DNA of 64,000 nucleotides from Pseudonocardia halophobica (lineage in GTDB: Bacteria > Actinomycetota > Actinomycetes > Mycobacteriales > Pseudonocardiaceae). The notes beneath the pieces are model-generated. The model made no database searches and was not told where the DNA came from. It saw only the letters and a program-made list of their open reading frames with translations. Of the stretch, positions 34,018-42,326 are shown one piece after another (the stretch's first letter is position 1; each line of letters begins with the position of its first letter). A program made the translations under genes and the position numbers. The stretch is taken from NCBI RefSeq assembly GCF_027922425.1, contig NZ_BSFQ01000001.1:248001-312000 (forward strand), in the 5' to 3' direction.

Positions 34018-34275
34018 TCAACCCGTGAGCGGCGGGTTTTCGAGCTGTCGGTAGAGCTGTCCGGTGATGTAGTGCTTGAGGCAGCGTTTGATCTCGTGGT
34101 CGGTCTTGCCCTTGGCGCGGCGGCGTTCGGCGAGGTCCCGGGTGGTCGGGTCGTAGCGCAACCGGGATAACGCGACGGTGCTCAAGGCGCGGTTGAGTTG
34201 GCGGTCGCCGGCGCGGTTGAGCCGATACCGGTCGGTCTTGCCCGAGCTGGCCGGGATGGGGGGCGGTGCCGGTGG
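34018..34275 (-). pseudogene. IS110-family transposase, C-terminal remnant
   Basis: Minus-strand sequence reading PIPASSGKTDRYRLNRAGDR, then QLNRALSTVALSRLRYDPTT and KGKTDHEIKRCLKHYITGQL, ending at TGA 34018. This is the typical C-terminal Tnp-domain end of a different IS110 subgroup from the nested element (SSGKT in place of RASGR). No start and no upstream part is attached. Confidence 0.7.
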
Positions 34276-34309
34276 CCGGGTGCGGAGTTCGGCGACTTGC
34301 GCGTCGACC

Positions 34310-34430
34310 CTCGACCAAGGCCCCTACACCTTCGTCACCGCCGACGCGCTCGTGCTCAAGGTCCGCGAGGGCGGGCGAGTGGTCAACGTCCATGCCCTGC
34401 TCGCCACCGGGGTCAACGCCAGGGGCACCG
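34310..34430 (+). pseudogene. IS256-family transposase, central remnant
   Basis: Plus-strand fragment reading LDQGPYTFVTADALVLKVRE then GGRVVNVHALLATGVN, the middle (catalytic Asp region) of IS256-type transposases, ending where similarity stops near 34430. It is in the opposite orientation to the N-terminal remnant at 33740-33994. Confidence 0.7.
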
Positions 34431-34675
34431 ACAGACCCTCGGGCTGCAGGTTCCTGGAGGGATGACTCAGGCGAACGTGAACTTCGGGGCCTCGTCTCGA
34501 CGAAGCGCCGCCATTCAATGCCTGAGGACCGCCAAGTCTCGTCGTCCCATGAGTGCGCCGGCCAGTGGCTCACACCTGTCACGCTTCGGCTGGCCGTCCT
34601 TCCTGATCTCCTATATATTGGAAGAGGAACTCGGTGAGCGAAATGAGTAGGTGAAGTTTGCAGAGCTTCTCAGAC

Positions 34676-35854
34676 ATGATACGCCCGGCGGATCCAGAAC
34701 AATTCTTTCGAGAGGTTCTCAATCGACGTCCCTGGTACCAGCCTGCGCAGTCGTCGGATCGCTTCAGTAGACTCGTCGATTGGGCTACAGTCGACAATAT
34801 CCTTATCCGTCCTGATCTCGATTTTCCTCAGGTGAAGTTTGCAAGTGATGGGCGCATCTTTTCGGCGGGACTGCTGGACCAGCAGAAGGAAGCGCGAACC
34901 CCTGAGGCGTTTCATGAGGAGTTGCGCTCCGGATCGACCCTGATTATCGACTCGTTCGAGAAGTTGCATAGGCCTGTCGCAGACGTGTGTCGCTTCACTG
35001 CAGCCTTTCTGCATGCCGACGTTGACGCGAACTTGTTCGCTAGCACGACAACCAATGCGGGTTTCGCAACACATTGGGACGACCACGACGTTTTCGTGTT
35101 GCAAGTACAAGGGTCGAAGTTGTGGCGGATTTACGAGCCGACGCGACGATCGCCCCTCGACCGAGATGTAGAAGTAAATCGTCCCCCGGCCGCCACGGCG
35201 AGGTTCAGCGAGCTACTCCTCCGCCAAGGCGACTTGTTGTACCTGCCACGGGGATATTGGCACAATGTGCAGTGCCCCGAAGGGGAGCAGAGCTTGCATC
35301 TAACCCTTAGTGCCCGTTTCGCGAATGGATTAGACTTCCTGCAGTGGCTAATCGACCGGTTGCGGGCCTTCGAAGAGCTCCGAGCCGACATCACTACCTC
35401 TTTCGGCGACACAGTTTACCTAGCTAGGGTCTGGGAGATTGTTTCGGACGCCCTCGCCGACAAGAAGCTGCTGCAGGATTTCCGGGAATTCAAAGACAAC
35501 CAGAGTCCCCCATTCTCGCTTGCTCGACAGCCTGAAGACGGTCTAGATACTCCGATTCGAGCGCTGACTTCGAGACGTCAGTCCTTCACATGGCTTGCAC
35601 CGCGGGCTCGGATTGTCCCGACCGTGACCTCAGTGAAGGTCATCACCAACATGCAAATGCTGACGTTCTCAGTGCGGGCCCTGCCTATCCTTTTAGGGTT
35701 GACAGGTAGACAGTGGTGGCGACTGGATAGCTTGCTCGATCTCGGAAAGAATGCGGGAGCCAGCGAAGAAGACGTTGTGCAGATGCTCCGTGCGTTGCTT
35801 GAAGTTGGGGTCGTAGGCATGCTAGCCTCCGACGAGGTGGGGTTCGCCCACTAA
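34676..35854 (+). CDS. Cupin_4/JmjC-like 2-oxoglutarate-dependent oxygenase
   Basis: A 392-residue protein. THWDDHDVFVLQVQGSKLW supplies the HxD iron motif (H133, D135) and LPRGYWHNV the distal His (H196), as in cupin_4/JmjC hydroxylases such as the ribosomal oxygenases RoxA/YcfD; the opening DPEQFFREVLNRRPW is also typical. A C-terminal helical and winged-helix-like part follows. The likely reaction is hydroxylation of a peptide or protein side chain. ATG 34676 is chosen; TTG 34658 is the open-frame limit. A TATATT box lies at 34614-34619. GC content is much lower than in the surroundings, indicating acquired DNA. A 53-codon peptide gene follows 33 bp downstream. Confidence 0.8.
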   Translation: MIRPADPEQFFREVLNRRPWYQPAQSSDRFSRLVDWATVDNILIRPDLDFPQVKFASDGRIFSAGLLDQQKEARTPEAFHEELRSGSTLIIDSFEKLHRPVADVCRFTAAFLHADVDANLFASTTTNAGFATHWDDHDVFVLQVQGSKLWRIYEPTRRSPLDRDVEVNRPPAATARFSELLLRQGDLLYLPRGYWHNVQCPEGEQSLHLTLSARFANGLDFLQWLIDRLRAFEELRADITTSFGDTVYLARVWEIVSDALADKKLLQDFREFKDNQSPPFSLARQPEDGLDTPIRALTSRRQSFTWLAPRARIVPTVTSVKVITNMQMLTFSVRALPILLGLTGRQWWRLDSLLDLGKNAGASEEDVVQMLRALLEVGVVGMLASDEVGFAH

Positions 35855-35887
35855 TGATCCCATTCAAAAAGGAAGGGCGACGCGAGC

Positions 35888-36049
35888 ATGAGAGCGGATC
35901 CCCAGCCTGCGGGCCAGAATGTTGACCAGGAACAGGCAGACGGGCTGGCAGCACCGCTGCTGATCGCGGTAAGTGCGATCCGATTGCCTGTTGTCGACGA
36001 ACAGGGAGAAACCATCGGGAACGGTAAGAACCGCTCAGCGCATAGGTAG
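35888..36049 (+). CDS. 53-residue peptide, candidate oxygenase substrate
   Basis: A short gene just after the oxygenase, with a strong ribosome-binding site (AAGGAAGG at about 35869-35876). It encodes an acidic/Gln-rich leader-like half (MRADPQPAGQNVDQEQADG), a short hydrophobic stretch (LAAPLLIAVSAIRLPVV) and a polar, basic end (ETIGNGKNRSAHR). The leader-then-core layout, position and shared low GC suggest a RiPP-like precursor or signalling peptide modified by the oxygenase. No family was recognised; this is inference from context. Confidence 0.55.
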   Translation: MRADPQPAGQNVDQEQADGLAAPLLIAVSAIRLPVVDEQGETIGNGKNRSAHR

Positions 36050-36164
36050 GCGGCTTTCCGTCCTCCTCGAATCGGGTTGTCAGCTCTGGCTACAGCGTCC
36101 GCGCTCGGAAGAAACGCGAATATGGAGAAGTCGGTCGGTATGGCCGGGCGATCAGTGCAGCTCC

Positions 36165-37688
36165 TCAGAGATTCTTCCCGGGTAGACTGCGTCCGGCAAG
36201 ATCGGTCGTGAAGTCCTCGATCCGGTCGGCGAGGTCAATCCCATCTCGTGAGCGGCGGTACCGTGCATTCGCTAGCTGCCCGCGAACAATCTGCAGTCGG
36301 GGTCTTAGCCAGTCTACCCTCCTGCTGTTAGATAGAGATAGAATCGGTTCCAACGCGCTTGCGGCTCCGGATAGGTCGCCGAGCGCCAATCGTGCTGTCG
36401 ACACGTCAACTCGCGCTACGGCTTCATTTCCATAAGCACGCTCCTCTATCGGCCCTTGTTCATATAGGGCTATTGCGCGCATTGCATGCGATTCTGCATT
36501 AAGCGGCTCTCGAATCAAGTTGAGCGCAGTCGCCGCATAGTACTCTTGTTTGGCCTCGGTACAGCTGAACATACCTCTGACACGCTCGGACAAGCCGTCT
36601 GAGCCGTCGGCACGCTCTCGCTCGGCCGCACCGAGCCGGAGCGCGTGAAGGGTGCCTTCGCGATCTCCATCGGCGGCTAAAGCGAGCCCGCGAAGGCTGT
36701 GCAACCGCAGCCGCGCACCAGGATTCGCTGCGATCGAGAGGCCTGACTCAGCCAGTCTGGCCGACTCACGTGGTCGGTCTGCAGTAAAGGCAGCGAAGGA
36801 TTGGGCTCCCCTCACCCACGCTTGCAAGCTTGAGTCTCCGATAATCTGACCGTACGCCCACGCAGCGCGAAATTGCTCGCTCGCCGCTTCCTTGAATCCA
36901 AAGTTGTTGCTGGCGTCGCCCAGTAGGCAGCTCAACTTGCCGACCGCGAAATATAGATCATTCGTTTGGCGCGGGTACTGCCTTCTCTCCAGTAACCGAT
37001 AGGCTCTGTCTCGGAGTCGTATCATTTCACCGAAGGCCGGGACCGGATCTGCGTGGAGGAAGACGCGAGCAATTCTGTCGACCTCGTCGTTCAATTCAGT
37101 GATAGTAAGATCTTCCACGTGACTTACCTCGGCCTTCTCCACGTGCCTGCTCGAGTCCTCTGCCGCTGCCATAACGAGGTTGCGCAGGGTTTTGTCGCCA
37201 CTTCTATTCACCGGTCGAGCCTCGTCTAGTCCGGATTCAGTTCGGCGAGCTTGAGGAGCGCCTGCACCCGGCGCCTTCTCACCGAGTATGGTTCTCTCGA
37301 TCCCCTGTATTAAGGATAGATCATCAGCTGAAAAGTGCTGTCGGTCCTGTGTATCGACCAAATCGCTGATCTCGGCCTTGAGGACGCTTGCGATTATGAG
37401 AAGGGTAGACACGGTTGGCTTGCTTCCACCCGAAGGCCAATTCTCGTAGTCACTGATCCGTTTGCCAGAGATTCTCGCGGCGGGATCCGCCAGCGCGTCG
37501 TTGCAGCGGTCAGCTAGTTCATCTTGCGAGAATCCGTTAGCGTGACGGAACGCTGCGCGAGGACGCAGGTACCATCGCCGGCTCATCTCGATCGAGATAT
37601 CACGTACTGAGAATCCTTGGTTGAGCATCTGACGGCGGAGCTCTTCGCGTTCGCGCTTGGATCCAAGATTTCGAAGCTTCGGACTCAT
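36165..37688 (-). CDS. XRE-family regulator with C-terminal TPR-like repeats
   Basis: A 507-residue protein. Residues about 40-112 form a helix-turn-helix of the Cro/XRE type (FRHANGFSQDELADRCNDAL, then RISDYENWPSGGSKPTVSTL). After a charged linker, residues about 190-500 are helical repeats with TPR-like spacing (RDRAYRLLERRQYP, ARLRLHSLRGLALAADGDRE, ARLALGDLSGAASALEPIL). This architecture, DNA binding plus TPR sensor, is that of peptide-responsive regulators and of actinobacterial regulators beside peptide-modification loci. Convergent with the peptide gene (115-bp gap) and low in GC. The ligand is unknown. Confidence 0.78.
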   Translation of the reverse strand: MSPKLRNLGSKREREELRRQMLNQGFSVRDISIEMSRRWYLRPRAAFRHANGFSQDELADRCNDALADPAARISGKRISDYENWPSGGSKPTVSTLLIIASVLKAEISDLVDTQDRQHFSADDLSLIQGIERTILGEKAPGAGAPQARRTESGLDEARPVNRSGDKTLRNLVMAAAEDSSRHVEKAEVSHVEDLTITELNDEVDRIARVFLHADPVPAFGEMIRLRDRAYRLLERRQYPRQTNDLYFAVGKLSCLLGDASNNFGFKEAASEQFRAAWAYGQIIGDSSLQAWVRGAQSFAAFTADRPRESARLAESGLSIAANPGARLRLHSLRGLALAADGDREGTLHALRLGAAERERADGSDGLSERVRGMFSCTEAKQEYYAATALNLIREPLNAESHAMRAIALYEQGPIEERAYGNEAVARVDVSTARLALGDLSGAASALEPILSLSNSRRVDWLRPRLQIVRGQLANARYRRSRDGIDLADRIEDFTTDLAGRSLPGKNL

Positions 37689-37945
37689 ATCGAACTCCGT
37701 CCCAAGTCTAGTCGCCTTGCCGCCTAGTAGCTCACTGTAGAGACTCGACGAGGCATCCGAGGGACATGATCTCCCCTGATGCCGGAGAAACTATCCGGAA
37801 CAGAGACATCGCTGCAGGTCAACGGCGTGCGAGCACTCGGAGAGTTGGGCACATAGAAGGACGGGCGTCAGCCGGGCCATTGCCGCAAGACTGTGGTGGT
37901 TTGGTGAACCCGGTCGCAGCGGGTGGCTTGAAGGAGCGTGCCAGG

Positions 37946-38128
37946 ATGGACTCGTCACGTAAGGCTTCCCAGCGGTGCATGGATCTGGCAGGCCTCGGCA
38001 TAGCCGCAGGCGCGGCGGTTGTGGGGGCATGGACTGGCCTCGACTTTGCAGCCCTCATGGGGCTTGGAGGAGCATTGGCGACGATCCTCGGTGGCTGGAT
38101 TCGGGTTACGAGGAGAGGACGAGTCTGA
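37946..38128 (+). CDS. 60-residue hydrophobic small protein
   Basis: Starts MDSSRKASQRCMDLAGLGIA with AAGGAG at 37931-37936, nine bases before the ATG. The centre is two closely spaced hydrophobic stretches (GLGIAAGAAVVGAW and ALMGLGGALATILGGWI) and the end is basic (RVTRRGRV), so a membrane hairpin or one long helix is likely. Not recognised; holin-like or peptide-toxin-like by appearance only. It lies at the right edge of the low-GC island, divergent from the XRE gene. The frame is open upstream to 37766 but without a ribosome-binding site. Confidence 0.5.
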   Translation: MDSSRKASQRCMDLAGLGIAAGAAVVGAWTGLDFAALMGLGGALATILGGWIRVTRRGRV

Positions 38129-38159
38129 CGGCCGTCCAGAAGATCTCCGGTTCCGGTCC

Positions 38160-38978
38160 TCACGGGCCAAGGTGCCGGTCGAGGAACGCGCTGATCGTCG
38201 GCTTCAGCTCCTCCGCCCCGGTGAGCGGCGCCCACTGCCCGGCGCCCGGCAGCTCCACCCGTTCCCAGTCCGGCCGGGCCTCGCCGAGCACGTCGACCAG
38301 CGCGCGCACCGGCTCGAGCGGGTCCGGCGAGTGGATCAGCAGCGTGGGGGCCTCGGCCGTCGCGACCTCGGCCAGCGTGAGCCCGGGGTCGGTCACCGCG
38401 TCGAACTCGGCGAGCCGGTGCCGGAGCCCCTTCACCACGGAGGCCTGGCGCTCGGCCGGGAGCGCGTCCCAGTGGCCCGGCCCGAGCCAGTGGTCGGTGA
38501 GCTCGCGCGCCGCCTCGTCCGGCCGCCCGGCCGCGATGCCCTCCGCCAGCCGGTCCCGGGAGGCGCACACGGCGTCGAACAGGTCGTCGTGGCCCGCGCG
38601 GGCGAGCAGCGCGAACGGCGTCGGCTCGACGAGGACCAGGGCCCGGACCCGCTCGCCCAGCTCGACGGCGGCCCGCATCGCGACGGCCCCGCCGAAGGAG
38701 TGCCCGACCAGCCCCAGCCGTTCCGTGCTGCCCGCGGTCACCGCGTGCACGAGCCGGACCTGGTCGGTCAGCGTCTGCGGCCGGAAGCCCGGCCAGGGCG
38801 GGGTGGCGCCGTGCCCGTGCAGGTCCAGCGTGAGCACCCGGTAGCGGTCCAGCAGCGCGTCCGCGAGCGGGTCCCACACCCGGCGTCCGCCGGCGATCGA
38901 GCCGAGCAGCACCACGGGCGGGCCCGCCCCCACCCGGTCCACGTCCACGTCGACGACGCCGCGTCGCACCAGCACCAT
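38160..38978 (-). CDS. Alpha/beta hydrolase with Gln at the catalytic-His position
   Basis: A 272-residue alpha/beta hydrolase with nucleophile elbow LVGHSFGG and an oxyanion region (VVLLGSIAGGRRVWDP, DLHGHGATPP). The acid Asp is in HSPDPLEPV. The loop that normally reads GAGHW is GAGQW (Q from CAG near 38233), so the base is missing. It may be a non-catalytic or altered-specificity member. Convergent with the 60-codon gene; GC returns to the genome norm here, so the right border of the island falls in the 31-bp gap. Confidence 0.82.
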   Translation of the reverse strand: MVLVRRGVVDVDVDRVGAGPPVVLLGSIAGGRRVWDPLADALLDRYRVLTLDLHGHGATPPWPGFRPQTLTDQVRLVHAVTAGSTERLGLVGHSFGGAVAMRAAVELGERVRALVLVEPTPFALLARAGHDDLFDAVCASRDRLAEGIAAGRPDEAARELTDHWLGPGHWDALPAERQASVVKGLRHRLAEFDAVTDPGLTLAEVATAEAPTLLIHSPDPLEPVRALVDVLGEARPDWERVELPGAGQWAPLTGAEELKPTISAFLDRHLGP

Positions 38979-39025
38979 CCGATTCGTCCCCCCGGGCCGG
39001 AGAGTCGGCGCGGGGGGAGCCGGCG

Positions 39026-39574
39026 TTAGCCCCGGGAGGACGAGATCAACAACTCACGGAGCCGCGCGACGAGCGCGTCGACGCCGACGTCGCCGGTCAG
39101 CGGGGCGCCGGTGAGCGTGCGCAGGTACAGCCCGTCGCCGACGAGCTGGATGAGCCAGGACAGCACCGGGTCCGGGACCTCGGTGCGCAGCGCGGCGAGG
39201 CCGTGCGCGTCGACGTCCGCGAGGGCGCGGCGGGTCGCCTCGCCGGTGGCACTGCCGTCGGCGATGCGCAGGGCGGCGAGGTAGGTGCGGGTCAGCCCGA
39301 CCGGCGAGGCCGCGCCGGGCACGGAGGTCTGCAGGTAGTAGGCCACGGCGCCGTCGGGGTCCGCGCGCATGTGCGCGACGTCGGCGGCGCTGCGTTCGCG
39401 CAGCCGCTCCAGCAGGCCCTCGGCGAGCGCCTCCTTGGACCCGAAGTGGTAGAGCAGGCCGCCCTTGGAGACCTCGGCCGCCGAGGCGACGGCATCGAGC
39501 GTGGCGCTCGCCGGACCCTGCTCGATGAGCAGCGTCTCGTAGGCGTCCAGGACGCGGTCGCGGGCGCTCGGCAC
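39026..39574 (-). CDS. TetR-family repressor
   Basis: A 182-residue regulator with an N-terminal HTH (TLDAVASAAEVSKGGLLYHFGSKEAL, about residues 24-50) and a C-terminal ligand domain. The GGLLYHFGSKEAL recognition helix is classic. It is divergent from the MFS exporter across a spacer that contains two identical palindromes, so it almost certainly represses the exporter and itself. GTG start at 39574. Confidence 0.92.
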   Translation of the reverse strand: MPSARDRVLDAYETLLIEQGPASATLDAVASAAEVSKGGLLYHFGSKEALAEGLLERLRERSAADVAHMRADPDGAVAYYLQTSVPGAASPVGLTRTYLAALRIADGSATGEATRRALADVDAHGLAALRTEVPDPVLSWLIQLVGDGLYLRTLTGAPLTGDVGVDALVARLRELLISSSRG

Positions 39575-39656
39575 ATCCGGACCCTACCGACCTGCTCGCC
39601 CGGTGAGGCCGCTCACCAGCGGAATGTGCGGCTGGACCCGCCCGTTGGAGCTACTG

Positions 39657-39694
39657 TACCGTCCGGACGGTAAAGCTGTACCGTCCGGACGGTA
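39657..39694. promoter_or_regulatory. Twin TetR operator
   Basis: Two perfect 16-bp palindromes TACCGTCCGGACGGTA at 39657-39672 and 39679-39694. Their centres are 22 bp apart, two helical turns, so two repressor dimers would bind on the same DNA face. They lie between the divergent tetR and MFS genes. Confidence 0.88.
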
Positions 39695-39761
39695 CAGCTG
39701 CGTCCCCGCCCCCGATACGCGCCCCCGGGCGCCGCCGGCCCATGCAAGGACCCCGTACGCC

Positions 39762-41333
39762 ATGACCGCCACCCGGCTCTCCCCGCCGACCTCCACCCGT
39801 TCCCCGCTGCAGATCCCGGCCCGCGCCGGTGTGCGCGAGTGGCTCGCGCTCGCCGTGCTCTTCCTCCCGACGCTGCTGGTCGCCGTCGACAACACCGTGC
39901 TCGGCTTCGCCCTGCCGGCGATCAGTCGCACGCTCCGCCCGGACGCGACGACCCTGCTGTGGATCGTCGACGTCTACCCGCTCGTCCTGGCCGGGCTGCT
40001 GATCGCGATGGGCGGGCTCGGTGACCGCATCGGGCGTCGCCGGCTGCTGCTCGTCGGGATCGCCGGCTTCGGCGCGGTGTCCCTGCTGGCCGCCTTCGCG
40101 ACGGACGGGGCGCACCTCGTGGCCGCGCGCGCCGCTTTGGGCTTCTTCGGCGCGATGCTGATGCCCTCGGTGCTGGCGATCCTGCGCACGATCTTCGCCG
40201 ACCGCACCCAGCGGCGGCTCGCGCTCGCGATCTGGGCGACCGGCTTCGCCGCCGGCGCGGCGCTCGGCCCGATCGTCGGCGGGCTGCTGCTCGAACACTT
40301 CTGGTGGGGCGCGGTCTTCCTGGTCAACGTGCCGGTCGCGGTGCTGGTGCTGGTCGCCGCCCCGCTGGTGCTGCCCGAGTCCCGGATGGCGAACCCCGGC
40401 CGTCCGGACCTCGGCGGGGTCGTGCTGTCGATGCTGGCCGCGGCGCCCGCCGTGCTCGCGATCCACACGATCGGCGAGCACGGCTTCAGCGTCGCGTCGG
40501 TGATCGAGCTGGCCGTCGCGGGCGCGGCCGGCGCGCTGTTCGTCAGGCGCTGCCGGGACCTGCCCGGTCGCGGCCGCCGGCCGCTGATCGACCTGGACCT
40601 GTTCGCGTCGCCGGTCGTGCGGGTGTCGGTGCTGGCCAACGCGACCACGATGTTCGCCCTCACCGGGCTGCTGTTCTTCGCCGCGCAGTACCTGCAGCTG
40701 GTGCTGGGCCGCTCGCCGCTGGAGGCCGGCCTCGTGCTGGTCCCGGGGATGGTCGCGACGATCCTCGCCGGGCTCGGGGCCGCGGCCCTGGCCCGGCGCT
40801 TCCCGCTGCGGGCGCTGGTGCCGGCGGGCCTCGGGCTCGCGGCCGCGGGCTACGTGCTCTGCACGCGCCTCGGCGTCGGCTCCGCCGGGACACTGCTGCT
40901 GGTCGCCGCGGTGCTCATCGGCGCGGGCATCGGTCTGTCCGAGACGATCACGAACGACGCGATCCTCGCCGCCGCCCCCGCCGACCGGGCCGGGTCGGCC
41001 TCGGCGGTCAGCGAGACCGCGTACGAGCTCGGTGCGGTGCTGGGCACCGCGGTCCTGGGCAGCGTGCTGAGCGCGGTCTACCGGGCGGCGGTCGAGGTGC
41101 CGGCCGACGCGGCGCCGGGTGTGGCGCTCGGCGCCGCGGCGTCCGACACCGCGCGGCAGACGCTGGGTGGTGCCGTCGACGTCGCCGCCGGCCTGCCCGC
41201 TCCGGCCGCGGACGCGCTGCTCGGCTCGGCGCGGGAGGCCTTCGCCCTCGGCGTCGACGTCACCGCCGGGGTCGGCACGGCCGCGCTGCTGCTCGTCGCG
41301 CTCACCGTGGTGCTGGGCCTCCGCCGTCGCTGA
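39762..41333 (+). CDS. MFS drug-efflux transporter (DHA2, 14 helices)
   Basis: A 523-residue proton-coupled exporter with fourteen predicted helices. Motif A is GGLGDRIGRRRLLL after helix 2, the D1 motif is LLVAVDNTVLGFALPAI in helix 1, and motif C is in GFAAGAALGPIVGGLL of helix 5; SmvA/QacA-type antiporters have this order. It should export cationic or hydrophobic toxic compounds. ATG 39762 has AAGGA upstream; the longer frame reads through the operators and is not real. Repressed by the adjacent TetR, inferred from the operators. Confidence 0.92.
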   Translation: MTATRLSPPTSTRSPLQIPARAGVREWLALAVLFLPTLLVAVDNTVLGFALPAISRTLRPDATTLLWIVDVYPLVLAGLLIAMGGLGDRIGRRRLLLVGIAGFGAVSLLAAFATDGAHLVAARAALGFFGAMLMPSVLAILRTIFADRTQRRLALAIWATGFAAGAALGPIVGGLLLEHFWWGAVFLVNVPVAVLVLVAAPLVLPESRMANPGRPDLGGVVLSMLAAAPAVLAIHTIGEHGFSVASVIELAVAGAAGALFVRRCRDLPGRGRRPLIDLDLFASPVVRVSVLANATTMFALTGLLFFAAQYLQLVLGRSPLEAGLVLVPGMVATILAGLGAAALARRFPLRALVPAGLGLAAAGYVLCTRLGVGSAGTLLLVAAVLIGAGIGLSETITNDAILAAAPADRAGSASAVSETAYELGAVLGTAVLGSVLSAVYRAAVEVPADAAPGVALGAAASDTARQTLGGAVDVAAGLPAPAADALLGSAREAFALGVDVTAGVGTAALLLVALTVVLGLRRR

Positions 41334-42273
41334 CCGCGTCCTCGGCGAGGCGGGCGGCGAGCCGCGCCACCGCCTCCCGGACCTCGTCGGGACGCAGCAC
41401 GGTGAACCGCCGGGCGAGGCCGGCGAGGGCGCGCGCCATCCCGTCCGCGTCCTCGGCCCGGGTCCGGAGGAGCGTGCCGTCGGGGTGGGCCTCGACGGAG
41501 CCGAGCCAGGCCGGCCACCGTCGGGCAACCTCCGCGGGCGGACCGTGCACCAGGACCTCCACCTCGAGCCGGTAGGGCACCTCCGCCAGCCCGGCGACGA
41601 CGTGGGCCACCGGGTCGAACCCCTCCGGCGCGGCGAACCCGGCCCCGGTCGGTGCCACCCGCGCGACCCGGTCCAGCCGGAAGGTCCGCACTGCCCCGCG
41701 ACGATGGTCGTGACCCGTCACGTACCACCGTCCGGAGTGGAAGACGAGGCCGTAGGGGTCCAGCTCGCGGGTGCTCTCCTCGCCGCGCCAGGAGCGGTAG
41801 TCCAGCCGCACCCGGCGCCGGTCCCGCACCGCCTCGCCGAGGCCGAGCAGGACATCGGCCGCGGGGGCGGCCCCGTCGCGGGCGGCAATGGTGAAGCCGA
41901 GCGCCCCGGCGACGGCGGCGACCCGGTCGCGCAGCTCGGCGGGCAGCACCCGCTCCACCTTCGCCCGCGCGCTCGCCACCGCCGGGGCCGCGGCGTGCAT
42001 CCCGGTGCGTTCGGCCGCGAGCAGCCCGAGCACCACGGCGACGGCCTCGTCGCCGGACAGCATGAGCGGCGGCAGCTTGTAGCCGGGCAGGAGGCGGTAG
42101 CCGCCGTACCGCCCGCGCTCCGCCACCACCGGCACGCCGAGCCCCTCCAGGGCGGCGACGTACCGGCGGACCGTGCGGACGTCGACCTCCAGGCGGTCCG
42201 CCAGCTCCGGGCCGGTCAGCCCCGGCCGGGCCTGGAGGAGCTCCAGCAGGGCGAGCACGCGACCGGCCGACAT
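41302..42273 (-). CDS. YafY/WYL-domain transcriptional regulator
   Basis: A 323-residue protein with an N-terminal HTH_11 winged helix (LALLELLQARPGLTGPELAD, VDVRTVRRYVAALEGLG), the conserved YGGYRLLPGYKLPPLMLS linker, a WYL domain (VRLDYRSWRGEESTRELDPY, GRWYVTGHDHRRGAVRTFRL) and a WCX C-terminal domain. WYL domains sense small ligands or nucleic acids. Divergent by 53 bp from an alpha/beta hydrolase that it probably controls. Overlaps the 3' end of the MFS gene by 32 bp, tail to tail. Confidence 0.9.
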   Translation of the reverse strand: MSAGRVLALLELLQARPGLTGPELADRLEVDVRTVRRYVAALEGLGVPVVAERGRYGGYRLLPGYKLPPLMLSGDEAVAVVLGLLAAERTGMHAAAPAVASARAKVERVLPAELRDRVAAVAGALGFTIAARDGAAPAADVLLGLGEAVRDRRRVRLDYRSWRGEESTRELDPYGLVFHSGRWYVTGHDHRRGAVRTFRLDRVARVAPTGAGFAAPEGFDPVAHVVAGLAEVPYRLEVEVLVHGPPAEVARRWPAWLGSVEAHPDGTLLRTRAEDADGMARALAGLARRFTVLRPDEVREAVARLAARLAEDAVSDGGGPAPR

Positions 42274-42326
42274 CCCGTCAGTAAACAGGACCGGATCAGC
42301 CCTGATTCGCCCTTACCGTTCTTCCC

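Noticed and set aside
35973..36185. A 70-codon frame overlapping the peptide gene
   Set aside because: No ribosome-binding site, Arg/Ser-rich, and out of frame with the better-supported 53-codon gene.
36165..37688. Prophage or toxin-antitoxin locus around the XRE gene
   Set aside because: No integrase, phage structural gene or toxin domain is visible; the TPR half indicates a sensor, not a phage repressor.
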